From Ricinus communis (lineage: Eukaryota > Streptophyta > Magnoliopsida > Malpighiales > Euphorbiaceae), in the NCBI RefSeq assembly GCF_019578655.1, contig NC_063256.1:25964342-26028341 (forward strand): a DNA stretch of 64,000 nt, written 5' to 3'. The position numbers and the translations under genes were made by a program. Numbering within the stretch: position 1 is the first letter of the stretch; each line of letters starts with the position of its first letter. Shown here one piece after another: positions 1 to 11,310 of this stretch. The notes beneath the pieces are model-generated. The model was not told the origin of the DNA, searched no databases, and saw only the letters and a program-made list of their open reading frames with translations.

Positions 1-36
1 TTGGTGAATGAGCCACTTAAAACTTTTTAAAATTAA

Positions 37-499
37 GAGTGTTTGACATTGTTATTGGAAAATAATTGATAATTTTCTAGAAAAGCAGTCGACAGCTACA
101 ACTTCAATTTACAACAACTCAAATTTGAAACTTCTAACCAACTCTTAATTTTAAAACGAATAGACTAAATTAACCTTTTATTATTTAGTTAATCTTATTT
201 ACTATTCTTTTATTTTTAATTTAAAATAACTTAAATTTGAATTTATTTTACAAATAAATAAACAACAATTTAAAGTATTTCTTAAATCCCTCAAAAATAC
301 TAATTTAATATTAAAATAAAATATTTATTATTTCTTTTATAAAATTCTTTTAGAAGAATAAGTAATGTTGCACTTTAATAAAAAAGAGAAAAAATAATTA
401 AATTAATATCTACATCATTAAAAATATAAACGACAACAACTATAGATGATTTTATCAAACATAATTATCAATAAGCTATTAACTTAGCCAAACAGGTCC
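37..499. mobile_element. Tourist-like MITE (non-autonomous TIR element)
   Basis: An AT-rich 463-bp segment has imperfect terminal inverted repeats: GAGTGTTTGAC at the left and, read from the other strand, GGACCTGTTTGGC at the right. It is flanked by TAA at 34-36 and 500-502. A 3-bp TAA/TTA duplication with such ends fits PIF/Harbinger-type (Tourist) MITEs. The inside (about 105-455) recurs in inverted orientation at 61,448-61,798, which shows that it is a dispersed repeat. No coding capacity is visible. The element type is inferred from ends and flanks; the repetition is seen directly. Confidence 0.55.
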
Positions 500-502
500 T
501 AA

Positions 503-1118
503 TCACTGTTCAATGCTTTGAACAATAGGAAGCCACTATGCCATTTTGCTTTTTCTTTTCTTTTTTTTCGTAGACTTCTTTTTCTTGTCATAAATTTTTT
601 AGTTTGTCTTTAAAACATCTTATTTACTTAAGTTGTTTTTTTTATATTAAAATTTATATTTATTTTATGCAATACAATATTCATATTAATTTTATATTTA
701 TCCTTTTAAAAATTTTAATTTTTTACTTTATCTGTTCAATATTATTCATAATATGAAGTAATATTTTCAATCCATTCTATAAAATAGAGCAATTATTCCT
801 TTTTTTATTTTAATTAAAATTACTTAGAGACTTATTTTTATATTTTAATAATAGCTACAAATTGACTAAAATAAATTGACGTGTTTACTGTTCGAATTTG
901 ATTGCAACCAATTCTAATTTTGATCCATGTAATTACGCATTTGATATTTTTAACTACATTAACAAATTTAAGTAGAAATATAGAATAAGTATTTATATCA
1001 TATTAAAATAGTAATAATGTTTGCTAATAGTTTTTTTTCCTAATTTCTTCTAATAATGATCTCAGGTGATTAATATAAATATAGAAATTGAAATGGTAAT
1101 TAATTATTTATAAGAAAC
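503..1118. other. AT-rich intergenic DNA, no gene seen
   Basis: Long T and A runs with no reading frame of note and no recognisable element. Confidence 0.6.
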
Positions 1119-1665
1119 TGATGTAAACCTTCTAAGGAAGAGAATGATAGACGCCAAGATTGATACTTATAAGGTTTGCCAAAAGATATTTGCGGAACTA
1201 TCACCCTTATTGATAAAGAAATAAGATCAATAGCTATAATGGAATACACTTAATTAATCCTAGAAACTAACAAGTTAATAGAATTAAATTAAGGTAGAAG
1301 TGAAATCATAACCTAAACAATAAGTTTTAATCTCAAGAACACTTAAAAAAACTCTTTAAGCAAAAACAAGGTTTTCTATTCAATCAAAGATATGTGTTTG
1401 CCGAATTACATAGCTCTATTTATAGAGTTTAAAACATATTAATCCTAATCCTAGAATGACTAGGATATGTGGCCAAGATTTCTAAATAAATAAAACTTTG
1501 AATTAAAAGAAAAGAAAACTTCTATTTTAACTTGGACTTGTTAAAAGAAAACTCCTAGTTTGACTTGGACTTTGATTGTGAATATTCAACCTTGGACTTG
1601 GACTTTATGTTTGGGCTTGAATTCAACATAAATCAGAGTTGATCTTCATGTCTTTACGTTGGGCT
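1119..1665 (-). mobile_element. Ty3/gypsy 3' LTR remnant
   Basis: On the minus strand this stretch directly follows the end of a gypsy polyprotein remnant. It contains a TATA-like CTCTATAAATAGAG (about 1,416-1,430) and ends with TACATCA (1,119-1,125), the CA-3' end typical of LTRs. The 5' edge of the LTR is not defined here, and no second LTR was found in the window. The call rests on its position after the polyprotein tail. Confidence 0.5.
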
Positions 1666-1941
1666 TTAATCCATGAATGAAATACAATTAATCAAAGTTG
1701 AATCTTGATCTTCTAAGTCCAACTCGCTATCCTTGCTTCTTGAATGCATCTTATCTATCACGTGGACCATGAAAGAACACAAGGCAGCCTTGAATCTCTT
1801 GCTTCTAGCTCGTGTGATTGGACCCTCATACTTCAATGAATCCATTTGTGGCTTCCTTGGTGGTAAAGAATCAGCCTTGATTTCATCAGAAACATTTAAA
1901 ACTAAATTGTGATCGTCCAAGCATGTACTATAAAATAACAA
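1666..1941 (-). pseudogene. Ty3/gypsy polyprotein, C-terminal remnant
   Basis: An open stretch of 91 codons on the minus strand contains GPITRARSKRFKAAL at residues 40-54. This motif is characteristic of the extreme C-terminus of plant Ty3/gypsy Pol polyproteins, after the integrase domain. Neither integrase nor reverse transcriptase is found upstream, so only the tail of the element survives. The residues after the motif (Ser/Asp/Glu-rich) look like ordinary non-conserved tail. The stretch ends just before LTR-like DNA, as expected for the 3' end of such an element. It is not a functional gene. The family call is fairly secure; the lineage is not determined. Confidence 0.65.
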
Positions 1942-2459
1942 TTTTTAAGATTCTACAATTAGATTGAATTATAGTTAATGACTGAAAACTCTAATGAAAT
2001 TGAACTTCTAGAAGTACACTTGTATTTAATGAATTATTAATATAATCTATTATTAAATTAAATTAATAATGATTAAATTAAGTCAATTAATACATAATTA
2101 ATAAGACTATATCAGTAACTTCATTTGCTCCCCTCCTTGTCGCACTACAATATATATTATAATAAGTATGTTTCAAATTGTCTTTTAAATAAACTTAATC
2201 AATGCAGCACCATAAAAGAGGAAAATGTCATAATTGAATAAATAATGGATGGGAGGGTGTATTTTATTGCTATTGTTTATTGAATAATAAGAATCTATAA
2301 GATATAAGGATTTGAAAATTACATTCTATATGTTGATGGCAGTGTTTTAGATAACAATTTCGTCAATAATGGTATCAGAACTAATCACATTGTACCGGAC
2401 CGAATAAGCCATTGCTCCCATGTTTTTAAATAATTCTTATTTGACTGTGTAAATTTAGG
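1942..2459. other. AT-rich spacer, nothing recognised
   Basis: No reading frame or element could be supported. A TGGTATCAGAAC at 2,370 resembles a primer-binding site but has no LTR beside it. Confidence 0.5.
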
Positions 2460-4317
2460 AAATAAAGATAATTTGAGATATTAAATTTATAAACAAAATG
2501 TAAAATTAAATTGTTATATTCTAACTTACTCACGCAAGAGTACATGCGTATACATGCCATATTTCACTTTTATCCTCCTATTAAATGAAAACTATTATTC
2601 TAATAATTGTATAATAAAATATATCTTCCATATAGTAAAAGGGAGTGTGTCCTCTACATGTGTTGCCACCTCAAGTAACATCCCACAATCAATCCATTAC
2701 TGTTTACTTAATCCATCCATCCTAATTGGGAAACATAAATCCACTAACAACTATTTAATATTAAAAAAAATTAATTCATATAATATCTTCCTATTGCAAA
2801 TTTTATTATTATAAAAAAATATCAATCTAATTTTAAGTACAAAAGAAATTAAATTTAAAGACTTGACTTATCTAAAATTCTAAAATATTAAAGTATAGAC
2901 TACTGCAACTAAACTCGAGTTATTTAATAATTTTCTAGTAAAACAATCATTTAAAATAACTATCAACAAAATAATCAAAGCACCACGAAATTATTAAATG
3001 ATAAAATTTAAATTATTATAAATTTCTTCTATGAGTACACCCTAGACCCATCAATATCTCTAATACCACATTATTTAAAACCTCTTTGAGCATTCACACA
3101 ACTACGACACACTAATTATTATTTAAAGCCTCTCTGACCAATCACAAACAATTCATTGATAAGCAATTATATTACTATGCACTCGCAATCTCCATACAGT
3201 TTACTGTGACATCTCGAGTGCCGAACGTCATCCATACAGAGAACTTTGATCCATCGAGTCTTGTTCGAGCGGTTCAATATACTTTAATAATTTTCAGTAA
3301 AATATATTTTAGTATACTTTTCATCTTCGCTTTGTTTAAAACTTGCAACATTATGTCTGAGACTGGCCGACCAATATGCTACTCGACATATTTGAAATGA
3401 AACTTATATGATGCATGAGTGAACACGTGCGACTCGATGCATGTGAAGTGTACTGAAAGATCATCGGACACAACGCTCAAGTTTAAAACTTTGTGAAATT
3501 GATAAAACCATTTCGAAAATAGTTTCAATCTTTTTTAAAATGGTTATAATACTCTTAAAAATCTATAGGTTCATTTCGAAGTCTCGTGGATCATAATTCT
3601 CTGAACGTCCGACTCTCTAGATCCACTAAGAATATGATCCTCCGATGGCGAGAGGGTCTCCACTTTCGTTGTCGAATTAGTCTATTTGGATAGTGGCAAT
3701 ATTTTTTTCTGACGACTAATTAACATCATAATAAATATCAAACACAGACAATCACATCAACATCAATAACCAGCAAGCAACACTAATAAAAAATAACAAT
3801 AACAAAGCATTTGTAGACCAATATTACTTGTCAAGCGTGCACCTATCTTCGATTATTACCCCATCGTCTAGGAGGTTCTAACTCAATCCTATTATGTAGT
3901 TAAAATCTACTCTTTCACATAACGCATGCGCGCATATCATCTTAATCACTAAGTCTCATCAATCTCATTCGCATTTAAATGCATGCTTATTGCAAAGGGG
4001 ATAGGAGAAAATGCATATACATACATACATGTATAATATATTACTCACAGTAAGACGCTCCAAAACTAAGCTCCATCTCTCACGCTTAATGACTCCGGGT
4101 TATCTAATCATAAATATACAAATTAGAGTTTATAAATTTTATATTTGTAATTAACAATCGTCAGATTATATTACAAATAATTCAATTCAAACATCAAACA
4201 AAAAGTCATGCAAAAAAAAATTAAAATAATCCAACACGACTTTTGAAGTAACTCCGCCATGCAACTTAATAAAATCAAAGATTAGCTACTAACCCTATCA
4301 TGGAATTATTTAGGTAT

Positions 4318-4393
4318 GAGATATTAAATTTATAAATTTAATATCTCAAATTATCTCAAATAAAGATAATTTGAGATATTAAATTTATAAACA
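4318..4393. repeat. Palindromic junction between R1 units 1 and 2
   Basis: Positions 4,318-4,347 form a perfect 30-bp palindrome (arm GAGATATTAAATTTA). The following bases repeat the arm in inverted and then direct orientation, giving three alternating copies of one sequence across the junction. It could fold into a long hairpin. The same block is at 6,215-6,290, so it was copied with the unit. Confidence 0.85.
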
Positions 4394-6214
4394 AAATGTA
4401 AAATTAAATTGTTATATTCTAACTTACTCACGCAAGAGTACATGCGTATACATGCCATATTTCACTTTTATCCTCCTATTAAATGAAAACTATTATTCTA
4501 ATAATTGTATAATAAAATATATCTTCCATATAGTAAAAGGGAGTGTGTCCTCTACATGTGTTGCCACCTCAAGTAACATCCCACAATCAATCCATTACTG
4601 TTTACTTAATCCATCCATCCTAATTGGGAAACATAAATCCACTAACAACTATTTAATATTAAAAAAAATTAATTCATATAATATCTTCCTATTGCAAATT
4701 TTATTATTATAAAAAAATATCAATCTAATTTTAAGTACAAAAGAAATTAAATTTAAAGACTTGACTTATCTAAAATTCTAAAATATTAAAGTATAGACTA
4801 TCGCAACTAAACTCGAGTTATTTAATAATTTTCTAGTAAAACAATCATTTAAAATAACTATCAACAAAATAATCAAAGCACCACGAAATTATTAAATGAT
4901 AAAATTTAAATTATTATAAATTTCTTCTATGAGTACACCCTAGACCCATCAATATCTCTAATACCACATTATTTAAAACCTCTTTGAGCATTCACACAAC
5001 TACGACACACTAATTATTATTTAAAGCCTCTCTGACCAATCACAAACAATTCATTGATAAGCAATTATATTACTATGCACTCGCAATCTCCATACAGTTT
5101 ACTGTGACATCTCGAGTGCCGAACGTCATCCATACAGAGAACTTTGATCCATCGAGTCTTGTTCGAGCGGTTCAATATACTTTAATAATTTCGGTGAAAT
5201 ATATTTTAGTATACTTTTCATCTTCGCTTTGTTTAAAACTTGCAACATTATGTCCGAGATCGGCCGACCAATATGCTACTCGACATATTTGAAATGAAAC
5301 TTATATGATGCATGAGTGAACACGTGCGACTCGATGCATGTGAAGTGTACTTGAAAGATCATCGGACACAACGCTCAAGTTTAAAACTTTGTGAAATTGA
5401 TAAAACCATTTCGAAATAGTTTCAATCTTTTTAAAATGGTTATAATACTCTTAAAAATCTATAGGTTCATTTCGAAGTCTCGTGGATCATAATTCTCCGG
5501 GCGTCGACTCTCTAGATCCACTAAGAATATGATCCTCCAAAGAACTGAGAGGGTCTCCACTTTCGTTGTCGAATTAGTCTATTTGGATAGTGGCAATATT
5601 TTTTCCCGACGACTAATTAACATCATAATAAATATCAAACATGACAATCACATCAACATCAATAACCAAAGAAGCAACACTAATAAAAAATAACAATAAC
5701 AAAGCATTTGTAGACCAATATTACTTGTCAAGCGTGCACCTATCTTCGATTATTACCCCATCGTCTAGGAGGTTCTAACTCAATCCTATTATGTAGTTAA
5801 AATCTACTCTTTCACATAACGCATGCGCGCATATCATCTTAATCACTAAGTCTCATCAATCTCATTCGCATTTAAATGCATGCTTATTGCAAAGGGGATA
5901 GGAGAAAATGCATATACATACATACATGTATAATATATTACTCACAGTAAGACGCTCCAAAACTAAGCTCCATCTCTCACGCTTAATGACTCCGGGTTAT
6001 CTAATCATAAATATACAAATTAGAGTTTATAAATTTTATATTTGTAATTAACAATCGTCAGATTATATTACAAATAATTCAATTCAAACATCAAACAAAA
6101 AGTCATGCAAAAAAAAATTAAAATAATCCAACACGACTTTTGAAGTAACTCCGCCATGCAACTTAATAAAATCAAAGATTAGCTACTAACCCTATCATGG
6201 AATTATTTAGGTAT

Positions 6215-6290
6215 GAGATATTAAATTTATAAATTTAATATCTCAAATTATCTCAAATAAAGATAATTTGAGATATTAAATTTATAAACA
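6215..6290. repeat. Palindromic junction between R1 units 2 and 3
   Basis: Identical in layout to the junction at 4,318-4,393, with the perfect 30-bp palindrome at 6,215-6,244. It is absent at the end of unit 3 (8,107), where the ancestral R1 sequence continues. Confidence 0.85.
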
Positions 6291-8107
6291 AAATGTAAAA
6301 TTAAATTGTTATATTCTAACTTACTCACGCAAGAGTACATGCGTATACATGCCATATTTCACTTTTATCCTCCTATTAAATGAAAACTATTATTCTAATA
6401 ATTGTATAATAAAATATATCTTCCATATAGTAAAAGGGAGTGTGTCCTCTACATGTGTTGCCACCTCAAGTAACATCCCACAATCAATCCATTACTGTTT
6501 ACTTAATCCATCCATCCTAATTGGGAAACATAAATCCACTAACAACTATTTAATATTAAAAAAAATTAATTCATATAATATCTTCCTATTGCAAATTTTA
6601 TTATTATAAAAAAATATCAATCTAATTTTAAGTACAAAAGAAATTAAATTTAAAGACTTGACTTATCTAAAATTCTAAAATATTAAAGTATAGACTATCG
6701 CAACTAAACTCGAGTTATTTAATAATTTTCTAGTAAAACAATCATTTAAAATAACTATCAACAAAATAATCAAAGCACCACGAAATTATTAAATGATAAA
6801 ATTTAAATTATTATAAATTTCTTCTATGAGTACACCCTAGACCCATCAATATCTCTAATACCACATTATTTAAAACCTCTTTGAGCATTCACACAACTAC
6901 GACACACTAATTATTATTTAAAGCCTCTCTGACCAATCACAAACAATTCATTGATAAGCAATTATATTACTATGCACTCGCAATCTCCATACAGTTCGTG
7001 ACATCTCGAGCCGAACGTCATCCATACAGAGAACTTTGATCCATCGAGTCTTGTTCGAGCGGTTCAATATACTTTAATAATTTTCAGTAAAATATATTTT
7101 AGTATACTTTTCATCTTCGCTTTGTTTAAAACTTGCAACATTATGTCTGAGACTGGCCGACCAATATGCTACTCGACATATTTGAAATGAAACTTATATG
7201 ATGCATGAGTGAACACGTGCGACTCGATGCATGTGAAGTGTACTGAAAGATCATCGGACACAACGCTCAAGTTTAAAACTTTGTGAAATTGATAAAACCA
7301 TTTCGAAAATAGTTTCAATCTTTTTTAAAATGGTTATAATACTCTTAAAAATCTATAGGTTCATTTCGAAGTCTCGTGGATCATAATTCTCTGAACGTCT
7401 GACTCTCTAGATCCACTAAGAATATGATCCTCCAGTAAACTGAGAGGGTCTCCACTTTCGTTGTCGAATTAGTCTATTTGGATAGTGGCAATATTTTTTT
7501 CTGACGACTAATTAACATCATAATAAATATCAAACACAGACAATCACATCAACATCAATAACCAGCAAGCAACACTAATAAAAAATAACAATAACAAAGC
7601 ATTTGTAGACCAATATTACTTGTCAAGCGTGCACCTATCTTCGATTATTACCCCATCGTCTAGGAGGTTCTAACTCAATCCTATTATGTAGTTAAAATCT
7701 ACTCTTTCACATAACGCATGCGCGCATATCATCTTAATCACTAAGTCTCATCAATCTCATTCGCATTTAAATGCATGCTTATTGCAAAGGGGATAGGAGA
7801 AAATGCATATACATACATACATGTATAATATATTACTCACAGTAAGACGCTCCAAAACTAAGCTCCATCTCTCACGCTTAATGACTCCGGGTTATCTAAT
7901 CATAAATATACAAATTAGAGTTTATAAATTTTATATTTGTAATTAACAATCGTCAGATTATATTACAAATAATTCAATTCAAACATCAAACAAAAAGTCA
8001 TGCAAAAAAAAAATTAAAATAATCCAACACGACTTTTGAAGTAACTCCGCCATGCAACTTAATAAAATCAAAGATTAGCTACTAACCCTATCATGGAATT
8101 ATTTAGG

Positions 8108-8790
8108 TATGAGGTAGAGGTACTAACCTTAGAAATAAAAATTAAAATAGTGAACAAAATAAGAAAATTAAAAAGTTATATTTAGATAAAGAATAACCTT
8201 AAAACAACTTAACTTTTAAAATATTAGCTTATAACTGATCATTAGTTCTTCAATTAAAACTCTAAACAAAGAGCCTATCACTTGTGCTGACACAAACCTT
8301 ATGTTGTTCGAGCTCCAATCTTCAAGCACATACCATTTTTAACAAGCTTCAACTTCCAATCCAGTCATAATAGCAAATGAACAAAAAGTTAGTATCTTAA
8401 GCTAGTTTAAAAAGTGGCTAGGAGAGCAACTTAACTCTTCAAGTTGATAGCTTCTAACTCATGATCAGTTCTTCAACTAAAACTCTAAACAAAGAGCCTC
8501 ATCACTTTTGCAGACGCAAAACTTATGTGCTTCGAGCTCCAATCTTCAAGCACAGACCATGTCTAACAAGCTTCAGCTTACAATCTAGTCATAATAGCTA
8601 ATGGAGAAAAATTAGTATCTTAAGCTAGTTTAAAAAGTGGCTAGGAGACCAAGTGAGTTGGACTTTAATAATGAAGTCTTTCCTATAAACATGCAAAGAG
8701 ATAATAATTAAAGGAAGGTAATGGTGATTAATATAAAACTGTAAGAAATATATAGAAAGAGAAAAATTAGGATATAAATGATTACTTGAG
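8108..8790 (+). repeat. R1 segment missing from the tandem units, with internal 222-bp duplication
   Basis: This segment connects the end of one R1 unit to the start of the next in the undeleted form of the repeat. It recurs inverted at about 47,340-48,060 and, in part, at 55.8-56.3 kb. It contains two diverged copies of a ~222-bp block: TCTAAACAAAGAGCCT occurs at 8,261 and 8,483, and AAAAAGTGGCTAGGAGA ends each copy. The right arm at 47.5-47.9 kb also has two copies, so this duplication predates the inverted duplication. The minus-strand open frame here is not supported as a gene. Confidence 0.75.
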
Positions 8791-9210
8791 ATATTAAATT
8801 TACAAGCAAAAGGTAAAATTAAATTGTTATATTCTAACTTACTTATGCAAGAGTACATGCATATCCATGCCATATTTCGCTTTTATCCTTCTATTAAATG
8901 AAAACTATTATCCTAATAATTCTATAATAAAATATATCTTCGGTATAGTAAAAGGAAGTGCATTCTCTACATATATTGCCACCTCAAGTAACATTCCACT
9001 ATCAATCCATTATTGTTTACTTAGTCCATCCATCCTAATTAGAAAATATAAATCTACTAACAACCATTTATTATTAAAAAAATTAATTCATATAATATCT
9101 TCCTCTTCCAAATTTTATTATTATAAAAAAAATATCAATCTAATTTTAAGTTCAAAATAAATTAAATTTAAAGACTTAACTTATCTAAAATTCTAAAATA
9201 TTAAAGTATA
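8791..9210 (+). repeat. Diverged fourth copy of the R1 leading part
   Basis: It starts with the same GAGATATTAAATTTA as the tandem units and follows them to about 9,210, with clear divergence. The inverted counterpart is at 47,000-47,335. Confidence 0.8.
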
Positions 9211-10180
9211 GCCTAATTGGAAAATATAAATCCACTAACAACCATTTATTATTAATAAATTTCATTCATTTTTATCATCGTAATTATTTTGGCTTTATAT
9301 GCTAAAAGAAATTATTCCAAGCACATATCGGAAGTTCTAGTTTTATCCTAACAGATTCTATACTAATATTGCAAATGAAACTATTGGTCAAATAATTATT
9401 TCTTTTATATTTCATTTTGTCCTTTGTTTTGATTTGCTGTCTTTTCTCACCCGTGTAGTTAATGTGAAGTTAAATGATATTTATAAGAACTTAAGGTCAA
9501 TTTCATATCAGTTTCTTAGATGTCATTTCTAAGTTAAATATCAATTTTAACTAATTTTTATGTCATCAAGAATTTATTCAATGATGCCTTATCACTAGTT
9601 TTTAACGAATCAATTCGAAAAATTTTACTTTATTTACAATTCTTTCGGGATCTTAAAAGTACTTAACTGTTAAGGATGAATTTGAGAGATTGAAAAGTGT
9701 TTCTCTAATTTTAACCTTTTTGAATAATTTTTAAATTTTAAAAATTATTTTTACAAAAAGCAGATAAATGTATGTTTTCCCATAAAAAATAGTGTATAAA
9801 AATTAAAATAATTAATATATTAAATTAAAAGATTCAAATCCATTTCTTGAACACCCAAACGCACTAAATGCACCGTAAATAGTTAGCGAAAGCTAATTTC
9901 TAGTGATTTTACCAACTAGAAGCTTATGCTATGACAAACTCAATCATTCTCATATTATTAATAAGCATTACAAAATATTTATTCTCATTTCTCACCTTTT
10001 GAAATTCAATTAAATTTGTTTCAATTAAATTTTAATTTTTGACCTGATTTCATTCGGTGAATCTAGGCTTTTAATTCATAAATTTTAAACAACTAACTCA
10101 AAAATTAAATTTATTTAAATAAAATATTAAAAAAATATATAAATAATAAAAATCAACCGCCGAACTTATTAATTGTAATT
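9211..10180. other. Non-coding DNA shared by both inverted-duplication arms
   Basis: No gene is seen. The stretch matches 46,080-47,000 on the opposite strand, for example the blocks around 9,290-9,330 and 46,980-47,040. Confidence 0.65.
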
Positions 10181-10185
10181 GTTTT

Positions 10186-10390
10186 TGTAGCGACTCGGAA
10201 CCAGATCACATGAGATATTGTCCGCTTTGCCCCCACTAGCCTCACGGTTTTGTCCCTTTGGTGGGTTTGAGAACTTCCCAGGAGGTCCCCCATCCTATAA
10301 TTTCTCTGAACCAAGCACGTCTAACTTTGAAGTTCCTACAACTCTACAACCAAACAACCAAAAAACACCTCATGTGATTAATTCCAACTC
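10186..10390 (+). mobile_element. 5' part of a solo LTR carrying 5S-like sequence
   Basis: The segment begins TGTAGCGACTCGG directly after the 5-bp direct repeat GTTTT (10,181-10,185). The matching end, GGCTGTCACA, lies at 15,833-15,842 and is followed by GTTTT (15,843-15,847). The TG...CA ends and 5-bp target-site duplication show an LTR-retrotransposon insertion. The corresponding site in the right arm near 46,070 is empty. Together with 15,664-15,842 the LTR is about 390 bp. A related fragment is at 48,376-48,540. The 5S-like insert points to a Cassandra-type TRIM, but that is inference. Confidence 0.7.
10271..10336 (-). other. 5S rRNA-like segment inside the LTR
   Basis: Read on the minus strand, about 65 bp follow the 3' half of plant 5S rRNA: AAGTTAGACGTGCTTGG, then AGGATGGGGGACCTCCTGGG. 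The match is imperfect and lacks the 5' half, so it is not a functional 5S gene. Cassandra TRIM elements are known to carry 5S-derived sequence in their LTRs. Confidence 0.7.
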
Positions 10391-10409
10391 TTTATATATA
10401 TATATATTA
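10391..10409. repeat. (TA)n tract at the left pararetrovirus junction
   Basis: A short TA run separates LTR sequence from pararetrovirus sequence. A matching TA run is at 15,645-15,663 at the other junction. Insertion into TA-rich simple repeats is reported for endogenous florendoviruses. Confidence 0.75.
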
Positions 10410-10715
10410 CTCCATTATCAAAAGCATACAAAAGACGTGGAGCCCCTCATTCCACTATGAAGGGCATCCAAAGCTTCAAGGTTGAAGACCTCTATAAATA
10501 GAGGAGTTTTCCAAAGAGCAAGGCAGACTGAAAAATAACAAGAGACTCTTGTATTCTTCAAGTCATACCATTAGAAATATAGTGAGAAAAGAGAGTGTAG
10601 AGTGATTGTGAGAAATCCATCTTCCTCTTGTATTCAATTACTCTTGTAAGTTATATTTCTTTTGTTTAAAGCTTTCTGTACAGAATCCTTCCTCAATAGT
10701 TAAAACGCTTTGAAA
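10410..10715 (+). promoter_or_regulatory. Pararetrovirus promoter and leader remnant
   Basis: A TATA box (TATAAATA, 10,493-10,500) lies within CCTCTATAAATAGAGG. A GACGTGG element at 10,434 and a CT/AG-rich leader surround it. This layout resembles the intergenic promoter of Caulimoviridae genomes. It points along the plus strand, whereas the adjoining viral reading frame is on the minus strand. The promoter has therefore been separated from its gene by rearrangement. Activity cannot be judged from sequence. Confidence 0.55.
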
Positions 10716-10718
10716 ATT

Positions 10719-11234
10719 TTACTTTTCTATATACTCATTGGATTTGAAAAGTTTTGTTTGTGACAAAACTATTTCTTGAGAGTTGGGCTTTGAAATACTT
10801 TGAGAGCTCTGAGATAGGTTTTGAGGGAAAATTTCTATCTCAGGTTTTGAAAAAGAGATAGAAAGTATACCTTTACCTTTGTTGAAAGAAGAGGATGTCT
10901 TTGGAGAGACTTCGGGGTGAAGTTGTATCATTTGCTTTGAATATTCTTCGACCCTTTTTAGAAATTCAGGATCTTGCTGTGCAAGCCACTCCTGAATTTG
11001 TAATTGCTGTTGGGCCGGATCTACCTTACTTTTGTCAATTTCTTCCTGGATGATTTCGGTCCAGGTTCGGATAGGCTTTGAAGAGAAGAGTAAAATCTCC
11101 TTCTTTGGACTTTGAACAGGCTTTGAATTTGCTGTTGACTTTTCTTTTTTTACTTTTGATTTTCTTGGCATTTTCACTCCTATTTTTGAAGGAACTCTCT
11201 GGTTAGAAAGTCTGGAATTGAATTCGAATTTCAT
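10719..11234 (-). pseudogene. Endogenous pararetrovirus, 3' ORF remnant
   Basis: A 171-codon open frame on the minus strand starts just after an RNase H tail (11,235-11,310). It is rich in Lys, Ser and Gln, with a basic N-terminal region (residues about 20-45) and a Gln-rich stretch near residues 75-90. No enzyme motif is visible. Its place after RNase H matches the second ORF of unknown function reported in some florendoviruses; that identification is by position only. The frame is open but sits in a scrambled viral segment without its own promoter in the right direction. I infer that it is a relic. Confidence 0.5.
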
Positions 11235-11310
11235 CTTATGTATTCGATGTCAAAATCAAAAACAAAAAGAATGGCCTGCCATCTGGCAAAAATCTGTTTT
11301 GAAGACTGGA
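11235..11310 (-). pseudogene. Endogenous pararetrovirus RNase H tail
   Basis: A short minus-strand stretch in a frame different from the flanking ORF encodes IPDFLTREFL near 11,210-11,240. This matches the conserved C-terminal end of Caulimoviridae RNase H. Only the last ~35 residues remain, joined directly to coat-region sequence at about 11,310. The catalytic part is absent. It is a rearrangement scar, not a gene. Confidence 0.5.

Larger units (their letters stand above)
2460..8107 (+). repeat. Tandem array of 1.9-kb units of dispersed repeat R1
   Basis: Three head-to-tail copies start at 2,460, 4,358 and 6,255 (periods 1,898 and 1,897 bp). They are almost identical. The third copy lacks the last ~50 bp and runs directly into the neighbouring R1 segment at 8,108. 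Each unit has an AT-rich first part carrying a chance 86-codon open frame, a middle part beginning GTGACATCTCGAG (3,207, 5,105, 7,000), and a third part that recurs at 48 and 63 kb. Other R1 copies, in inverted orientation, lie at 47.0-48.4, 52.7-53.6, 54.9-56.3 and 62.8-64.0 kb. No domain, primer site or polypurine tract was found, so the class is unknown: an LTR-derived or satellite-like repeat are both possible. Confidence 0.9.

Noticed and set aside
2370..2381. TGGTATCAGAAC resembling a primer-binding site
   Set aside because: No LTR end precedes it and no Gag follows.
2554..2814. 86-codon open frame repeated at 4,452 and 6,349, with a 97-codon relative at 8,867
   Set aside because: It is identical because the R1 units are nearly identical. 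The diverged copies at 8.9 and 47 kb show changes spread over all codon positions by eye and differing lengths, and no domain or promoter is visible.
3206..3400. Open frames of 62-64 codons in R1 units 1 and 2
   Set aside because: The frame changes between units and is absent in unit 3.
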